A DNA stretch of 64,000 bases from Bog-473 sp963828825 (GCA_963828825.1 CAWHGF010000004.1:186001-250000), one strand, 5' to 3'. Positions 8,824 to 18,338 are shown, counted from the stretch's first letter. Translations and numbers: made by a program. The notes: generated from the sequence alone by a model not told the origin.

Positions 8824-9345
8824 CTATGAGGTCCGCAGGGTCGAACCGGTCTCAAGGAGGGTTTTGAGACTGGCGAGAACGGCGGGCCAGCCTTCAGAGA
8901 TGCCCTGGAGAACGGCGCTATCGGGCTCAAAGCCGTCGTGGACGAGCGTCAGCTTTACGACGCCCCGTCCGACGTCCTCAATGTCGAAGGCCACCTTGGA
9001 GCGGGGTTCAGCCCGCCAGGTGTCAGCCGTGGCTTCGTCCATCCCGACCTCGGCGGCCCACTCGGGCGTGAACGTGTGCCAGGCATAGGCCAGCCTGAGG
9101 AAGGGATCGGACTCGAGGATCACCTGTTCGGGGTCGCTCACGACAAGTCCGACCTCCTCATGCGCCATGTCGTAGGTGGAGCCCTTCTTCCAGTCCGAAC
9201 GGAAGGTCTTCTCACCAGCCGTTTGGTGCCGCCAGTAGCGTCTCGTGAATGCGGGGTCCGTAAGGCCCTGCCAGACCCGCTCGGGCATGGCCTGGATGTA
9301 GGTCGTGTAGGTAAAGCTCGCCCCCCGGTCGACGTGTGCAGCCAT
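8824..9345 (-). CDS. SRPBCC/AHSA1-type START-like protein
   Basis: A 173-residue protein of the activator-of-Hsp90-ATPase (AHSA1) branch of the SRPBCC fold. It starts FTYTTYIQAMPERVWQGLTD, then PAFTRRYWRH and FRSDWKKGSTYDM. It ends GVVKLTLVHDGFEPDS and ISEGWPAVLASLKTLLETG, the usual C-terminal helix. These proteins bind small hydrophobic ligands and are often next to an ArsR regulator, which is absent here. The ATG at 9343-9345 has GGAGG upstream. Complete. Confidence 0.87.
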   Translation of the reverse strand: MAAHVDRGASFTYTTYIQAMPERVWQGLTDPAFTRRYWRHQTAGEKTFRSDWKKGSTYDMAHEEVGLVVSDPEQVILESDPFLRLAYAWHTFTPEWAAEVGMDEATADTWRAEPRSKVAFDIEDVGRGVVKLTLVHDGFEPDSAVLQGISEGWPAVLASLKTLLETGSTLRTS

Positions 9346-9526
9346 TGCCTTGCCTCCAGTCGTCGATCTGCCCGATTGAGATGTACTGCCATCGGATTTC
9401 TACCGATGGTCGAGGTAGACCCAACCTCGACCTGCCAGGGCTCCCCCGTCGCGGCCGGGTCGGTGGAATTGTCCGGCACTTCTACTCCACGTCAGCTGGC
9501 CACAGCCCACCGGGTCAACCATACGG

Positions 9527-10198
9527 CTAAGCGCGCGGGCGAGTGAAGCGCAGCAGGACCTTGTCCCGGGTGTAGTAGTCCAGCCAGGCGAGGAGATCCC
9601 TACGATGGTCGTGCCCCTGCCGATGCGCCGACACTGGGACGAATCCCAGCTTCAGGTTTGCCACCGATACGGAAAAGCCTGCGCCCTCGAAGACGCCCGC
9701 GACCTCGTCGAGCGTGTAGAGCCGTGGAAGGTCTAGCTCGACGGCACTTTCGGCGTGCCAAGCGGACATCATCGCGCTCTTCTCGTGGACGCCCATGACC
9801 GCGAAGTACGACGCGCTGGGCTTTAAGACGGCAAAGAGACCAGCTGCGTGGGCCACGAGGTCCTTGAGCACGTAGAGGACCTCGTGGCTGAAGGCCACGT
9901 CGAATTCGCCGCATCCGTCCGGAACCGTGTGGGCAACCTCGAAGGTGAGTGGCCTGTCGCCGGCGAGGCGGCGGGCGTCCGCAATAGCGTCCGAGGCTGG
10001 GTCGTACCCGTGGCCCTCGGCGATGCCCGCCGTGTCGACGAGGAGACGCAGGAAGCCCCCACGATTGCAGCCGGCATCGAGCGCCCGCTTTCCCGCCAGG
10101 TCGGTGTCGATGGTCTCGAGCATCGCCTTCCATATGAAGCCGTGCTCGTCCTGCATAGCCTCGTCCTCGGCAGCACCACGCCAATAGGAGGTAGTCAT
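9527..10198 (-). CDS. class I SAM-dependent methyltransferase
   Basis: A 223-residue soluble Rossmann methyltransferase. SAM motif I is RALDAGCNRGGFLRLLV (residues about 39-55), with the acidic residue of the second strand in GYDPASDAI and the post-motif FDVAFSHEVLYVL. The Cys-Asn in motif I and the conserved HEVLY are reminiscent of tRNA/sugar methyltransferases, but no substrate is clear. The ATG is at 10196-10198; its ribosome site is weak. It converges with nothing and lies 180 bases from the AHSA1 gene on the same strand. Confidence 0.8.
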   Translation of the reverse strand: MTTSYWRGAAEDEAMQDEHGFIWKAMLETIDTDLAGKRALDAGCNRGGFLRLLVDTAGIAEGHGYDPASDAIADARRLAGDRPLTFEVAHTVPDGCGEFDVAFSHEVLYVLKDLVAHAAGLFAVLKPSASYFAVMGVHEKSAMMSAWHAESAVELDLPRLYTLDEVAGVFEGAGFSVSVANLKLGFVPVSAHRQGHDHRRDLLAWLDYYTRDKVLLRFTRPRA

Positions 10199-10381
10199 AG
10201 GGACACGCTACGCCGTGCGTGGTCTCCCCAGCCTCGGCTTTCGAGCCGTCGCCGCCGCCACCGGGATGGACCGTCAGGGCGACTGCACCCCAGCTGATTT
10301 AGGGTGACCGAACGGCAATGGATTGCTTTGTACTACGCTCCAATCGTTCCTCATTGAAGCGGCGGGGACTACCGTCGACTC

Positions 10382-10600
10382 ATGGCAACCCATGACGTTA
10401 CTGTCGACCTCCCCACGCGGTTCGTGCTCCATTCGGACGTGACCTTCGTCGTGTGGAGTGACGACGCCAAGCTCGGCGAGCTCCAGGTAAGCAAAGGCTC
10501 CATCGACTGGCTGCCTGGCAACGGCCGGACCCGCTACCGGATGCCCTGGGAGAAATTCAACGAACTGATGAAGACAGAGGGCCGCGCGACGCCGCGTTAG
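10382..10600 (+). CDS. conserved hypothetical protein, 72 residues
   Basis: A small soluble protein (MATHDVTVDLPTRFVLHSDV ... KLGELQVSKGSIDWLPGNG ... RMPWEKFNELM). The pattern of a short beta-rich body followed by a Trp-containing helix is typical of a recurrent actinobacterial small protein of unknown role, and codon use looks coding. It lies 60 bases before the next plus-strand gene and may share its transcript. Confidence 0.75.
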   Translation: MATHDVTVDLPTRFVLHSDVTFVVWSDDAKLGELQVSKGSIDWLPGNGRTRYRMPWEKFNELMKTEGRATPR

Positions 10601-10660
10601 GGCGCCCGGTACGCCGGTCCAGAGCGCCGGTTACGGTCAATAGATCAAGGGGGACGGGCA

Positions 10661-11257
10661 ATGGCCACAGGTGATGCTGGATCGGTTGACCCGCGAGATG
10701 ACCCCGATTACATCAGCGAGGACGGTGCTTCTGGAAAGCAATCGATGCGATCTGGACTCTACTCAGCGGGCTGGTTGGGTCGCCCTGACCCAGTTTTCGT
10801 GCCCAAGCAGTCGACCCCGTTGGCTGATGACGACGAGGGCTCTATTCCTCGCTATGCAATGTGGTCCATGAAGTATCTGCGACGGTCTCATCTGTTCAGC
10901 CGGTCTGACATGGAGATTCGAGAGAGCTTTGGTGAGAATGACAATGCCGTGTACGTGATGGATGATGGACGAAAGCACTGCTTGATCAGCCGCAGGGTGG
11001 GATCTGGAGCCGACGGGTCCATCTACTGTCTGGTCGCCGAGATCCCTGTCTCCTCGTATGAGCAGCTTGTCGGCGGCGCGGCACCAGAAGGCGTATTCGC
11101 CACCGCGAAAGGGTTTTCCCTTTGTTCGGTCTTTGAAGCGGAAGATGCCGTTTCAAACGTCACAGTCGTCGAGAGTTACCGGACAACCGCTGAGGTCCCA
11201 TCAGAGTACCTACCCCCCGGTTCACCGATCGTGTTCGAGCAGAGTTCTGGCTCATAG
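10661..11257 (+). CDS. hypothetical protein, 198 residues
   Basis: Not recognised. A soluble, acidic, single-domain-looking protein without signal peptide or membrane segment. The N-terminal 45 residues look disordered (Asp/Ser/Gly-rich). From about residue 65 a mixed alpha/beta body follows, with AVYVMDDGRKHCLISRRVG and DGSIYCLVAEIPVSSYEQL. The ATG at 10661 is preceded by AAGGGGG, which decides the start. It could be an adaptor or immunity-like protein, but nothing supports a specific role. Confidence 0.65.
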   Translation: MATGDAGSVDPRDDPDYISEDGASGKQSMRSGLYSAGWLGRPDPVFVPKQSTPLADDDEGSIPRYAMWSMKYLRRSHLFSRSDMEIRESFGENDNAVYVMDDGRKHCLISRRVGSGADGSIYCLVAEIPVSSYEQLVGGAAPEGVFATAKGFSLCSVFEAEDAVSNVTVVESYRTTAEVPSEYLPPGSPIVFEQSSGS

Positions 11258-11643
11258 CATTCCGGACGAACCGTCATGGTGTCCCGAGCTCGCCGGGTAG
11301 ACAGCGTAAATGCGACGAGGCCGTGAGGATGCGACCCGAGGCCCGGAACCCCATGACCGAAGCAAAGAAGGTCAGGTCGTCGTCACCCCTCTCGAGATCC
11401 TCGCTCTATCTGCGTGCTTCTGTTCGGAAATTAGACCTGCCGCGACAGCGATCCCCCGCCAGGATCATCCGTTTCCGGCACGAGCGTACGCCTGCAATGA
11501 GAGAGCAACGGGTTCCCAATATGTGTCTCCGACGGCTGGACGCTTCGGCACATCATGCCCAGGCCACAAGGGCCCATTCCATGAACCTTGATCGCTGGAA
11601 ATGTGGTCGAATCGATGTGAGAATGGACCGCATGGAGGCCGTT

Positions 11644-12120
11644 ATGAAGCGTCTGGATCCAATCACCGCCATTTTGTTGCTTCTCGCCGGTTTGCTCAGC
11701 CTGGCCCTCACTGTGTTGGCGTTCGTGGTCCAGGTTCCTCTGAGGGATGGATCACACAATCTCGTACGAGCCGCTTCGGGTGCGTACGCAGAGGTCCCGG
11801 TTGCACCTCAGACCTACTTCCAGAAGTACGGCATCTCCGAGCTCCTACTTCTTGGTTTCGGCCTGCTGTCGGTAGTCGCGGTGGGTGTCGCTCTTCGAAT
11901 CAGCGCCGCTCGCGGTACGAATGGTGCCGGACGTCCTGCCTGGCGACTATCTGTCGCCTGCTTGATACTTGGGGTCGTTGGGTCTGTCACCATCGCTCCA
12001 TACCTGTTGATGGTGGGCATTCTTCTCGTTTTGGCTTGCGGCACAGTGTCTCGGAGCCGCATGGCCGGTGATAGCGATGGTTCAGAGGTCGTGGCAATCA
12101 GGACAGTCGGCACGCTCTAA
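11644..12120 (+). CDS. small integral membrane protein
   Basis: A 158-residue protein with about four hydrophobic segments (ITAILLLLAGLLSLALTVL; ISELLLLGFGLLSVVAVGV; VACLILGVVGSVTIAPYLL followed by MVGILLVLACG). A hydrophilic loop of about 40 residues follows the first segment. I chose the ATG at 11644 because GGAGG lies six bases upstream; the same frame is open much further upstream but without coding character. No family is recognised, and no partner gene is next to it. Confidence 0.7.
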   Translation: MKRLDPITAILLLLAGLLSLALTVLAFVVQVPLRDGSHNLVRAASGAYAEVPVAPQTYFQKYGISELLLLGFGLLSVVAVGVALRISAARGTNGAGRPAWRLSVACLILGVVGSVTIAPYLLMVGILLVLACGTVSRSRMAGDSDGSEVVAIRTVGTL

Positions 12121-12523
12121 CCAAGTCCATCGGGATGCCCAGGACGCATCGGGTAGGTGGGACATTTCGGCACGACGAAAGAACCCCACTGTTATTCGTG
12201 CGGACATTTCGCAGAGCCATCGATTGCATGGGACTTCGTCGCTAACGCCTACCGAGCTTCGTTTCACAGGGCCGAGACTATTTGGTCAGGGCATTGAAGG
12301 AATCGCAGCGCTCGCCGGTTCGGTGGGCCGGTCAGACCTCGCCGGGCAGAATAGATGACGATGGATTTCACACGCCTCTTCGATGAGGCTGGCTGCATCG
12401 GCTGACTGCATACTGTTCACCTGTCGGACGGTGCCGAGGTCTCGCGCGATGTAGACAGGCCACACGTCCTTTCTTCCGTGGTCAAAAGTCCCCATCGGCC
12501 TTGAGTTCTATTTTCTCAGGGAG
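12121..12523. other. intergenic stretch with doubtful short frame
   Basis: No supported gene. A 69-codon minus-strand frame (12286-12495) contains DAASLIEEACEIHRHLF, which looks protein-like but has no family or ribosome site. It may be a relic. Confidence 0.25.
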
Positions 12524-12646
12524 CCGGTGCGGGTGAAGCCGGCGTCGGGGGCGGTCGGATCTTGCCCGGAGCCGCAGCCCCTTGGGGCCTTGGCAGGAGC
12601 GGCGATGGGTCGGGCCATCCATGACCGGGGTTGCCACTGTCCCGAC
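12524..12646. repeat. dispersed repeat, copy A
   Basis: About 123 bases that match 53901-54025 at roughly 80-85 percent by eye. Shared blocks include GGTGAAGCCGGC, CGGATCTTGCCC, CCTTGGGGCC and GGTCGGGCCAT. Copy B follows directly after a serine-recombinase 3' end, so the repeat may be part of that mobile element. Copy A ends about 50 bases before an IS3 element. Confidence 0.7.
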
Positions 12647-12726
12647 GATCAGGGATACCGATTGCAGCACGAGGGTTCGGTCGAGGACCGCGTTCTGAGG
12701 TTGCCCAGAAATAGTGGACACGCGGT

Positions 12727-13598
12727 TTATGCGGCTTGTTGCTTGAGGGCCGACGTTAACTCGTAGCGAATGGGGCTGAGGTTGCCAGCCTTGGTGCAAC
12801 GACGCTGGTTGTTGTAGAAGTGGATGTATCGGGCTATCCCGGCTCGGAGTTCGTCGATGGTGGCGAAGGTGTGCCGGTAGAAGTACTCGTGTTTGAAGAT
12901 CGACCAGAAGCTTTCGGCGCTGGCGTGGTCGTAGCAACTGCCCGTCGCCCCCATCGAGCGCACCAGGCCGGCGGACCCGCAAAAGTCCACGACCCTTCGA
13001 TCTGAAAATTGACTGCCCCGGTCGGTATGGAACACCGTTCCCGCCATCGACCCCGCACGCGTCGCCGTCGATTGCTCGAGCGCCTCGAGGACGAGCTCGG
13101 TCCGCATGTGGTCCTCCACCGAGAACCCCAGCACCCTCGACGATCCCTCGTCGCGAATGGCGCAGAGGTAGGCCTCGCCTTCGCCGACGCTCAGATAGGT
13201 GATGTCCGAGGTCCACAACTCGTCGATCCCGTCTGGATGGAACTGGCGGTTCACCAGGTCCGCCGGGTAGATGGCGGCTGGATCGGGGCTGGTGGTGACC
13301 TTGAACAATCGCGGACTCACCCCGACGATCCCGAGGCTGGCCATGCGCTCGGCCACGGTGTTGCGGCTCACCCGCTCCCCGGCCTCATGGAGGTCGGCGG
13401 TGATCCGAGGAGCGCCGTAGGTGCCGTGCGAGCTCTTGTGGAAGTTGATGACCTTGGCGTCGAGGTCGGCGCCCGGCGAACCTCGCTCGGAAGTGCTGGA
13501 CGGTCCTGGGCCGCTCTCCAGCGGTAGTAGCCAGCCGTGGACACCTCCAAAAGGCGGGCCATGCGGGTGATCTCGAAGTTCGCGCACTCGGCGGCCAT
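12727..13598 (-). pseudogene. IS3 orfB integrase, frameshifted
   Basis: The catalytic subunit of element A. The N-terminal part begins MAAECANFEITRMARLLEVS (ATG at 13596-13598, overlapping the orfA stop) and continues to about 13475. There a one-base shift moves the reading to ADLDAKVINFHKSSHGTYGA. The DDE core is otherwise complete: LWTSDITYL, VFHTDRGSQFSD and YDHASAESFWSIFKHE. The frame reported from 13587 starts in out-of-frame sequence. The shift separates the HTH-like region from the catalytic core, so activity is unlikely unless the base is a sequencing error. Confidence 0.8.
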
Positions 13599-13927
13599 CA
13601 ACGCAAATCTCTCTGCTTTGGTGGATTCGAAGCGAAGTACGCGGCAGCTTTTCCCAAGAAGGCCAGGTCCTTGTCCTGCTCGACCACCTGGCGACGCAGC
13701 CGCAACAGCTCGCTCCGCTCCGCTGCGCTCAACGGTTCATCAGATGAACCAGCAACCGCATCGAGCCGACGGCGCTCCTCGCGCACCCATCGGGCCAACA
13801 CGCTGTCTGACACCGACAGCTCGGCGGCTACTTCGGCCACCGTCCTGCCCGTATCGATCACACGATGAGCGGCCTCTGTCTTGAACTCCAGCGTGAACTT
13901 CCGCCTTGTAGCTCCCATATCGGACAT
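13598..13927 (-). CDS. IS3 orfA (HTH) protein
   Basis: A 109-residue helix-turn-helix protein (HTH_Tnp_1) of element A: RKFTLEFKTEAAHRVIDTG, TVAEVAAELSVSDSVLARWV, followed by a leucine-zipper-like SELLRLRRQVVEQDKDLAFL. It recognises the element ends and is normally fused to OrfB by programmed frameshifting. Complete. Confidence 0.88.
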   Translation of the reverse strand: MSDMGATRRKFTLEFKTEAAHRVIDTGRTVAEVAAELSVSDSVLARWVREERRRLDAVAGSSDEPLSAAERSELLRLRRQVVEQDKDLAFLGKAAAYFASNPPKQRDLR

Positions 13928-14003
13928 CCTTCCAGCCGACCCGAAGGTCTGTCTCTCAGGTGTCCACTAATTCGGGGGAACCTCATTCCTCATGAGATTG
14001 CCA

Positions 14004-14474
14004 CTACGGAGCATCACCCTTGAGAGCCGAATACATCTCCATATTCCAATCCTCTGCCCCTAGTGTCCGAAGCTGTCGCTCAGCAATACGCCATCCCTCG
14101 GGAAGGCGAACCATCGAGTCGTGGTAATAGCCCCACAGGCGAGGGGTACCCCCGTCGGTCCGCTGGTGCCAGGCGTAGACGGATGTGCGCACGGATGCAT
14201 GATCGAGGTCCTGGAACGTCACTAGGACGTTCGCACTGTGGTGGCTCGTTGCGGCAAAGCCACCATCGGGATGTCCGAACATGCGCCGAAGACTTGCCCT
14301 GGATCGCAGGGGCGGAATACCCGGTCCGTAGTCGACCACACATTCCTCGATGAAAAGTTCCACAACCTCGTCGTAGAGCCTGTGATCGACGCAGTACGAA
14401 TAGCGATGAACGAGATCGATGATCTCGTCCTTGGCGATCAGCCGCTCAATGGCGGCAACCTCGTCACTGTCCAT
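14004..14474 (-). CDS. SnoaL-like/NTF2-fold protein
   Basis: A 156-residue cone-shaped NTF2/SnoaL_4-type protein. It has IERLIAKDEIIDLVHRYSYC (typical first helix), LYDEVVELFIEECVVDYGPG, FAATSHHSANVLVTFQD (His-rich strand as in SnoaL_4) and a C-terminal PRLWGYYHDSMVRLPEGWRI. Such proteins act as small-molecule cyclases or dehydratases, or as oxygenase partners. The ATG at 14472-14474 has GGAGG seven bases upstream. No pathway neighbours suggest the substrate. Confidence 0.85.
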   Translation of the reverse strand: MDSDEVAAIERLIAKDEIIDLVHRYSYCVDHRLYDEVVELFIEECVVDYGPGIPPLRSRASLRRMFGHPDGGFAATSHHSANVLVTFQDLDHASVRTSVYAWHQRTDGGTPRLWGYYHDSMVRLPEGWRIAERQLRTLGAEDWNMEMYSALKGDAP

Positions 14475-14874
14475 CTGTCCTCCTGAGCCTATCCGCCACT
14501 CCTACGCAAGCCGGTATAACTGGATCATGGTCCCGCGGCCGCGGTGAGATCTAGGTGAAGCCTTCTTGAACGTCTTGGTCGGGCAGGGTATGTCGAGATC
14601 GTTTCTACGCCGACAGGTCCCCATGTTTGCCCGAGAGCTCCATGCAATGGCATTGGTTCGCAGCGTAGGCCCATGGAGGGAGCGAGCAAGGTCCTGGAGG
14701 TCACCCCGAGCCGCACCGTCACCGAGTCTCCCAACCGACGCGTGCCGCTACGACTTCAAGGAGCCGAAGGGAAGGGTGCGAACGGTCGTGCCGAAGTGCG
14801 CCACCGACCCGGCAGCGAGTGACACGGCTCCCGCTCGTTTGGGCATTTTGCGAAACGGGTGAGGCTCCCGGCGT
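14475..14874. other. intergenic stretch, nothing recognised
   Basis: About 400 bases between two minus-strand genes. Short frames on both strands lack ribosome sites and coding character. Confidence 0.3.
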
Positions 14875-15195
14875 TCAGCCCCCGGGTGGGCGGTAATCGC
14901 CTCCCACCTTCACCGCAGCGTCGACTTCTTCGGGAGTCAGCAAGACGGTGGTCTTGATGTCTATCCTGCCGCTGGCAGCGACAAGCAGTGCGACACCGGC
15001 AGCTGTCACATTGTCCGGCAGGTCCATGATCGTAACGACATCCGTTTCGCCGAACGCGTAGTAGAACGCGTCAAGGTTTCCACCCACGCTGGAACATGCC
15101 TTTTCGACGACGGCTCGACGCGCCGAGCCCCCCTCCTGGCGGAGTCCCTGGACCCCATCGCCGATATAGGACGCTTGGACAAGGTATTTCGGCAT
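14875..15195 (-). CDS. GYD-domain protein
   Basis: A 106-residue protein that fits the GYD family over its whole length: MPKYLVQASYIGDGVQGL, GGSARRAVVEKACSSVGGNL, DAFYYAFGETDVVTIMDLPD and KTTVLLTPEEVDAAVKVGG. The fold is a ferredoxin-like dimer of unknown role, often near oxygenases. The ATG at 15193-15195 is preceded by AAGGAGG, so the 59-codon upstream extension is rejected. Confidence 0.9.
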   Translation of the reverse strand: MPKYLVQASYIGDGVQGLRQEGGSARRAVVEKACSSVGGNLDAFYYAFGETDVVTIMDLPDNVTAAGVALLVAASGRIDIKTTVLLTPEEVDAAVKVGGDYRPPGG

Positions 15196-15374
15196 CGAGT
15201 TCCTCCTTGGTCGCTGACGCCCAAGTTTCGCACCCAGGGGCCGAACCGGCAACGGCAGTGCCGGACAGCGGTCTGCCCACCAGCTAGCACCTTTGCCGTT
15301 GCCAAAGTCCACCACCGTCTCGGCAGCGAACGGGACACCTGGCATCCAGAAGGTTCCCTCGCGATACTGCATTC

Positions 15375-16191
15375 ATGGTCATCGTTGGCAGGTCCAACCA
15401 GCCAGTAATCGATGCGGTCAAGGAGAGGACCCGAAGCATCGCCGACAGCTTGAGGGAGGCTCGGTGATGACGAGCTGGGTCGGCCTTCTGGGCTCCCGGA
15501 ATGGAGCCGTCTGACGATCGCGTGCCACCTTCGATCTGGCGCCGAGGCATTGAATCGAATGACCAGCTCTGCCCTGCAAGGTCTGCCCGTGGCGTACTAC
15601 CCAGAGGGCCGCGAACAACAGCGTCACCAGACAGTTGTACCCCGGCCCGGCGAGTCGCCCCAGGAAGTCGTGGAGTCTCTGGCCCACCTCAGCGAGGAAC
15701 TGAACCGGCAATGGTCTGCCCTCGATCCCGCTGCCTGGGGTGTAGAGGTCGTCGAGCCCCCAGACAATCCCGATCTCGGCCCAGTCCCTCTACGGAGCCT
15801 TCCGCTCCTGAGACTTACAGAGGTCGAAGTCCACGGGACAGACCTCGCAGTGAACCTTGCAGACTGGAGCACGACCTTCATCAGTGAAGTACTCCCGATG
15901 CGCCTTGAGTGGTTGAACTTCCGTAGAACCAATCACCGAGCAGTCGACACAGAGCTTGAAGGCTCCTGGCTCCTCGTGGCCACGGACGGACCGACCTACA
16001 AGGTGAGCGTGAGTGGTCCCAGGGTCGAGTCTCGCTCCGCGAGTTCCAACGCCCATGCAAGAGCCGTCATAACGGCCACCAGCCGCGACCTTCTCGCCTT
16101 GCTACTCGGCCGGACTCCCCAAACTCCACCGACCGTCTTGGGTGATGTCGCATTCGGGACGTCCTTTTCTCGCGCATTCCCTGGACCTTAG
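15375..16191 (+). pseudogene. mycothiol-dependent maleylpyruvate isomerase-family protein, frameshifted
   Basis: A DinB-like metalloenzyme of the actinobacterial mycothiol-dependent family. The first helix (VIDAVKERTRSIADSLREA, from ATG 15375) is in one frame. After a shift near 15462 the second frame reads DDELGRPSGLPEWSRLTIAC, HLRSGAEALNRM and LPVAYYPEGREQ. It continues to a C-terminal LLRLTEVEVHGTDLAVNL and a TAG at 16191. The His of CHL and of VEVHG fit the metal site of the family. No start codon with a ribosome site exists in the second frame, so the TTG at 15550 would yield a truncated protein. The reaction would be a glutathione/mycothiol-type isomerisation or transfer. Confidence 0.8.
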
Positions 16192-16580
16192 CTATGGCCA
16201 TAGGTATCCCATTCCAGGTGCCTGCCTGCTTGGGCTACCTCTTCCGGCTCATATGGCCAAATCGAGCCGGAGATCCTCGAGGGCCATCTGGGCCAAGACG
16301 TGGGCGCCGAGCCTGACGCCCTGTTTTTTCATGAAGTCCACAAGGTCACTCGCTCAGGAGGACAAACGCCACGGCCGAGCGTCACCGGGAGGTCGCGGAC
16401 CGTCTGGGCGCGTTGCTGATGACGAGTGCCACGGAGATGAACCCTGGTGGCGATGTCGTCGCGATCACGCCCCGTTGAATCTCGCTATTCAACGTAGGGT
16501 CAACGGATGCCATACCTACACTCTGTCATCGTTCGAGAGTGAAGCGTTAGAGCAGTTCAGACGGTGTGCCGGAGGGGGAT
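16192..16580. other. intergenic stretch before IS3-B, with relics
   Basis: No complete gene. A minus-strand relic near 16257-16345 reads DFMKKQGVRLGAHVLAQMAL then DLRLDLAI stop, family unknown. The last 20 bases or so before 16580 join in frame to 17929-17977 (recombinase 3' end) if the IS3 between them is removed. Confidence 0.35.
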
Positions 16581-16697
16581 TGGGCCTCCCCCAAATCGTG
16601 GAGTCGGTTGGATAGTTGACTGAGCCTGTCACCAGCCACTCTCGGTGCGCCACTTCGGCCGAGGTGCTCACCGGCCCGAGTCGCATTGAGGGAAGGC

Positions 16698-17597
16698 CTA
16701 TGCCGCCCTTGTCGTCGCGGTCGACCGGCGCTCAGCGAGGATCGCCTCGAACTCGACAGGGGATTTCATCTCGCACGAGTAGTGCCGGCGGACACGGTTG
16801 TACCAGTCGATGAACTCGGCCACGGCACGTCGCGCGTCCGCCTTTGTGGGGAAGCGCCGTCGCGACAGGAGCTCGAACTCAAGCGTCGAGTTGAAGCTCT
16901 CGGCAGCAGCATTGTCGTATGCCGACCCGACGCGGCCCATCGACTGAGTGATACCGAGTCGCGTGCATGCTTCGTGGAACGTCGACGCTGTGTATTCGGA
17001 CCCCTTGTCGCTATGGAATATCACCCCGCGTATCTCACCACCGCGGACCGCTGCCGCCATCTGGATTGCTGCGATGGCAACCTCTGCGTCGTGATGTTCG
17101 GACATCGAGAAGCCCGGTACGCGTCTCGACGACAGGTCTTCGACGGTCGCCAAGTAGAGCTTGCCTTCGTCAGTGGGGATCTCGGTCAAGTCCCCGCACC
17201 ATTTCTGGTCCACGTCGTCGGCCGAAAAGTCCCGTTCTACAAGGTCGGGGGTGGGTTTTGCCGCCTTGTCGGGACGGGTGAGGTTGCGTCCCTTCTTCTT
17301 CGGGCGAGCGTTGAGTCCCTGGCGCGCCATGGAATCGGCCACCGACTTCTGCGACACCTTCCAGCCGTCCTCGATCAAGTCCTCGTGGATCTTCGGAGAG
17401 CCGTAACGACCGCCCGAATCATCGAAGAACTTCTTGACCGCCTCGTCGAGCTCCTGGCGGCGCAGAGCCCGCTTCGTCGGTGGACGGTCCTTCCACTTGT
17501 AGAACCACGATTCGGACACGTCGAGCGCTCGGCACGAGAGCACGTGAGGAACGTCGTGCTCGGCCCTCTGGGAGGCGATGAACGATGCCACGGTCAT
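16698..17597 (-). CDS. IS3 orfB integrase
   Basis: A 299-residue catalytic subunit of element B. The N-terminal HTH_21-like part has VLSCRALDVSESWFYKWKDR and SGGRYGSPKIHEDLIEDGW. The rve core has the triad in KWCGDLTEIP, VIFHSDKGSEYTA and YDNAAAESFNSTLEFE. Its first codons overlap orfA (17594-17597), which points to coupled translation or frameshifting. Intact and possibly active. Confidence 0.92.
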   Translation of the reverse strand: MTVASFIASQRAEHDVPHVLSCRALDVSESWFYKWKDRPPTKRALRRQELDEAVKKFFDDSGGRYGSPKIHEDLIEDGWKVSQKSVADSMARQGLNARPKKKGRNLTRPDKAAKPTPDLVERDFSADDVDQKWCGDLTEIPTDEGKLYLATVEDLSSRRVPGFSMSEHHDAEVAIAAIQMAAAVRGGEIRGVIFHSDKGSEYTASTFHEACTRLGITQSMGRVGSAYDNAAAESFNSTLEFELLSRRRFPTKADARRAVAEFIDWYNRVRRHYSCEMKSPVEFEAILAERRSTATTRAA

Positions 17598-17884
17598 CGC
17601 GTCGCCTCTTTGACCCAGAGGACCACAGATCGCTTGAGGACATCACGCTCCATGGTCAGCTCGGCGATCTTGGCCTCGAGCTGGCGTACGACCTCGGCGT
17701 CGACCTTGGTCGGGTCGAGTTTCTCGCCGCGGGCGAGCTTGTCCTTGGCCACCCAGTTGGCCAACGTCCCGGGGTTGATCCCGAGATCCCGGGCCACCTG
17801 GGCTATGGGCTTTCCCGTCTCCCGGACGATCCCGACGGCTCCCTCACGGAAGTCCCGGTCGTACCGGCGTCTCTTCTCTGGCAT
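17594..17884 (-). CDS. IS3 orfA (HTH) protein
   Basis: A 96-residue helix-turn-helix protein of element B: KRRRYDRDFREGAVGIVRET, GKPIAQVARDLGINPGTLAN, then an alpha-helical zipper VRQLEAKIAELTMERDVLKR. It binds the element ends and works with the overlapping orfB. Complete. Confidence 0.9.
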   Translation of the reverse strand: MPEKRRRYDRDFREGAVGIVRETGKPIAQVARDLGINPGTLANWVAKDKLARGEKLDPTKVDAEVVRQLEAKIAELTMERDVLKRSVVLWVKEATR

Positions 17885-17928
17885 GCCATCTCCTTACGCG
17901 ATGGCTCCACGCAAAGGGGGGATTCCCA

Positions 17929-17977
17929 GATCGAGCCAAAACCCGACTGGAGGCTCACTCCCTGGGCACGCTCCTAA
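17929..17977 (+). pseudogene. large serine recombinase 3' end remnant
   Basis: The last 16 codons of a serine recombinase: IEPKPDWRLTPWARS stop. The same C-terminal signature occurs at 29369-29414 (KPDWRLQPW), 53808-53852 (KPDWRLCLW) and 57690-58965 (EPDWRLMPW). Removing IS3-B joins it to GVPEG encoded just before 16581. Nothing else of the gene remains upstream. Confidence 0.75.
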
Positions 17978-18092
17978 CCGGGGGACATACCGCTGCGCTG
18001 CATTACAACATCCGAGATTGTGTCCGTACAGGGGGACACCCGATACGTGTCCTCAGCCGCCTTACCCAACCCGTTGACCCAACGTCGCCGCT

Positions 18093-18335
18093 CTAAGCCC
18101 GGTGCACGGCGCGCACGTGGAGCTGAATCGCCTCGATGATTCCGCTGAAACCGAAAGTGGGCAACAGGAATCGAATAGGAAGTCTCCAACGTTCGACCCC
18201 CAACCCCGCGAGAACGGCGAACACCGCAAGGCCAACGAACGCATATCGGGCTTCAAAAGTTGTGGATTGGGTTGCAACTGACCACGCACACAAACATCCT
18301 ACGATTGCGATCTTCCACAGCGTCAGGGGTACCCG
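18093..18335 (-). pseudogene. C-terminal fragment of a polytopic membrane protein
   Basis: About 75 codons reading AIVGCLCAWSVATQSTTFEA, RYAFVGLAVFAVLAGLGVER and FLLPTFGFSGIIEAIQLHV, ending at a TAG (18093-18095). Two membrane segments and the RYAFVG motif resemble the end of DUF2142 or GT-C membrane proteins. No start or 5' part exists; the next gene on the same strand ends four bases before it. Confidence 0.5.
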
Positions 18336-18338
18336 ACC

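Larger units (their letters stand above)
12696..13985 (-). mobile_element. IS3-family element A
   Basis: About 1290 bases with imperfect 26-bp terminal inverted repeats (12696-12721 and 13960-13985; about 23 of 26 match; both start TGAGGTT and contain TAGTGGACAC). The trinucleotide TTC flanks both ends (12693-12695 and 13986-13988), consistent with the 3-bp target duplication of IS3 elements. It contains orfA and a frameshifted orfB, so it is probably immobile by itself. Confidence 0.85.
16581..17928 (-). mobile_element. IS3-family element B
   Basis: About 1348 bases. The ends are imperfect inverted repeats: both begin TGGG, then TCCCCC and CGTGGAG at matching positions (16581-16602 and the complement of 17907-17928). 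GAT flanks both ends (16578-16580 and 17929-17931), a 3-bp target duplication. It carries intact orfA and orfB and interrupts a serine-recombinase 3' remnant. Confidence 0.85.
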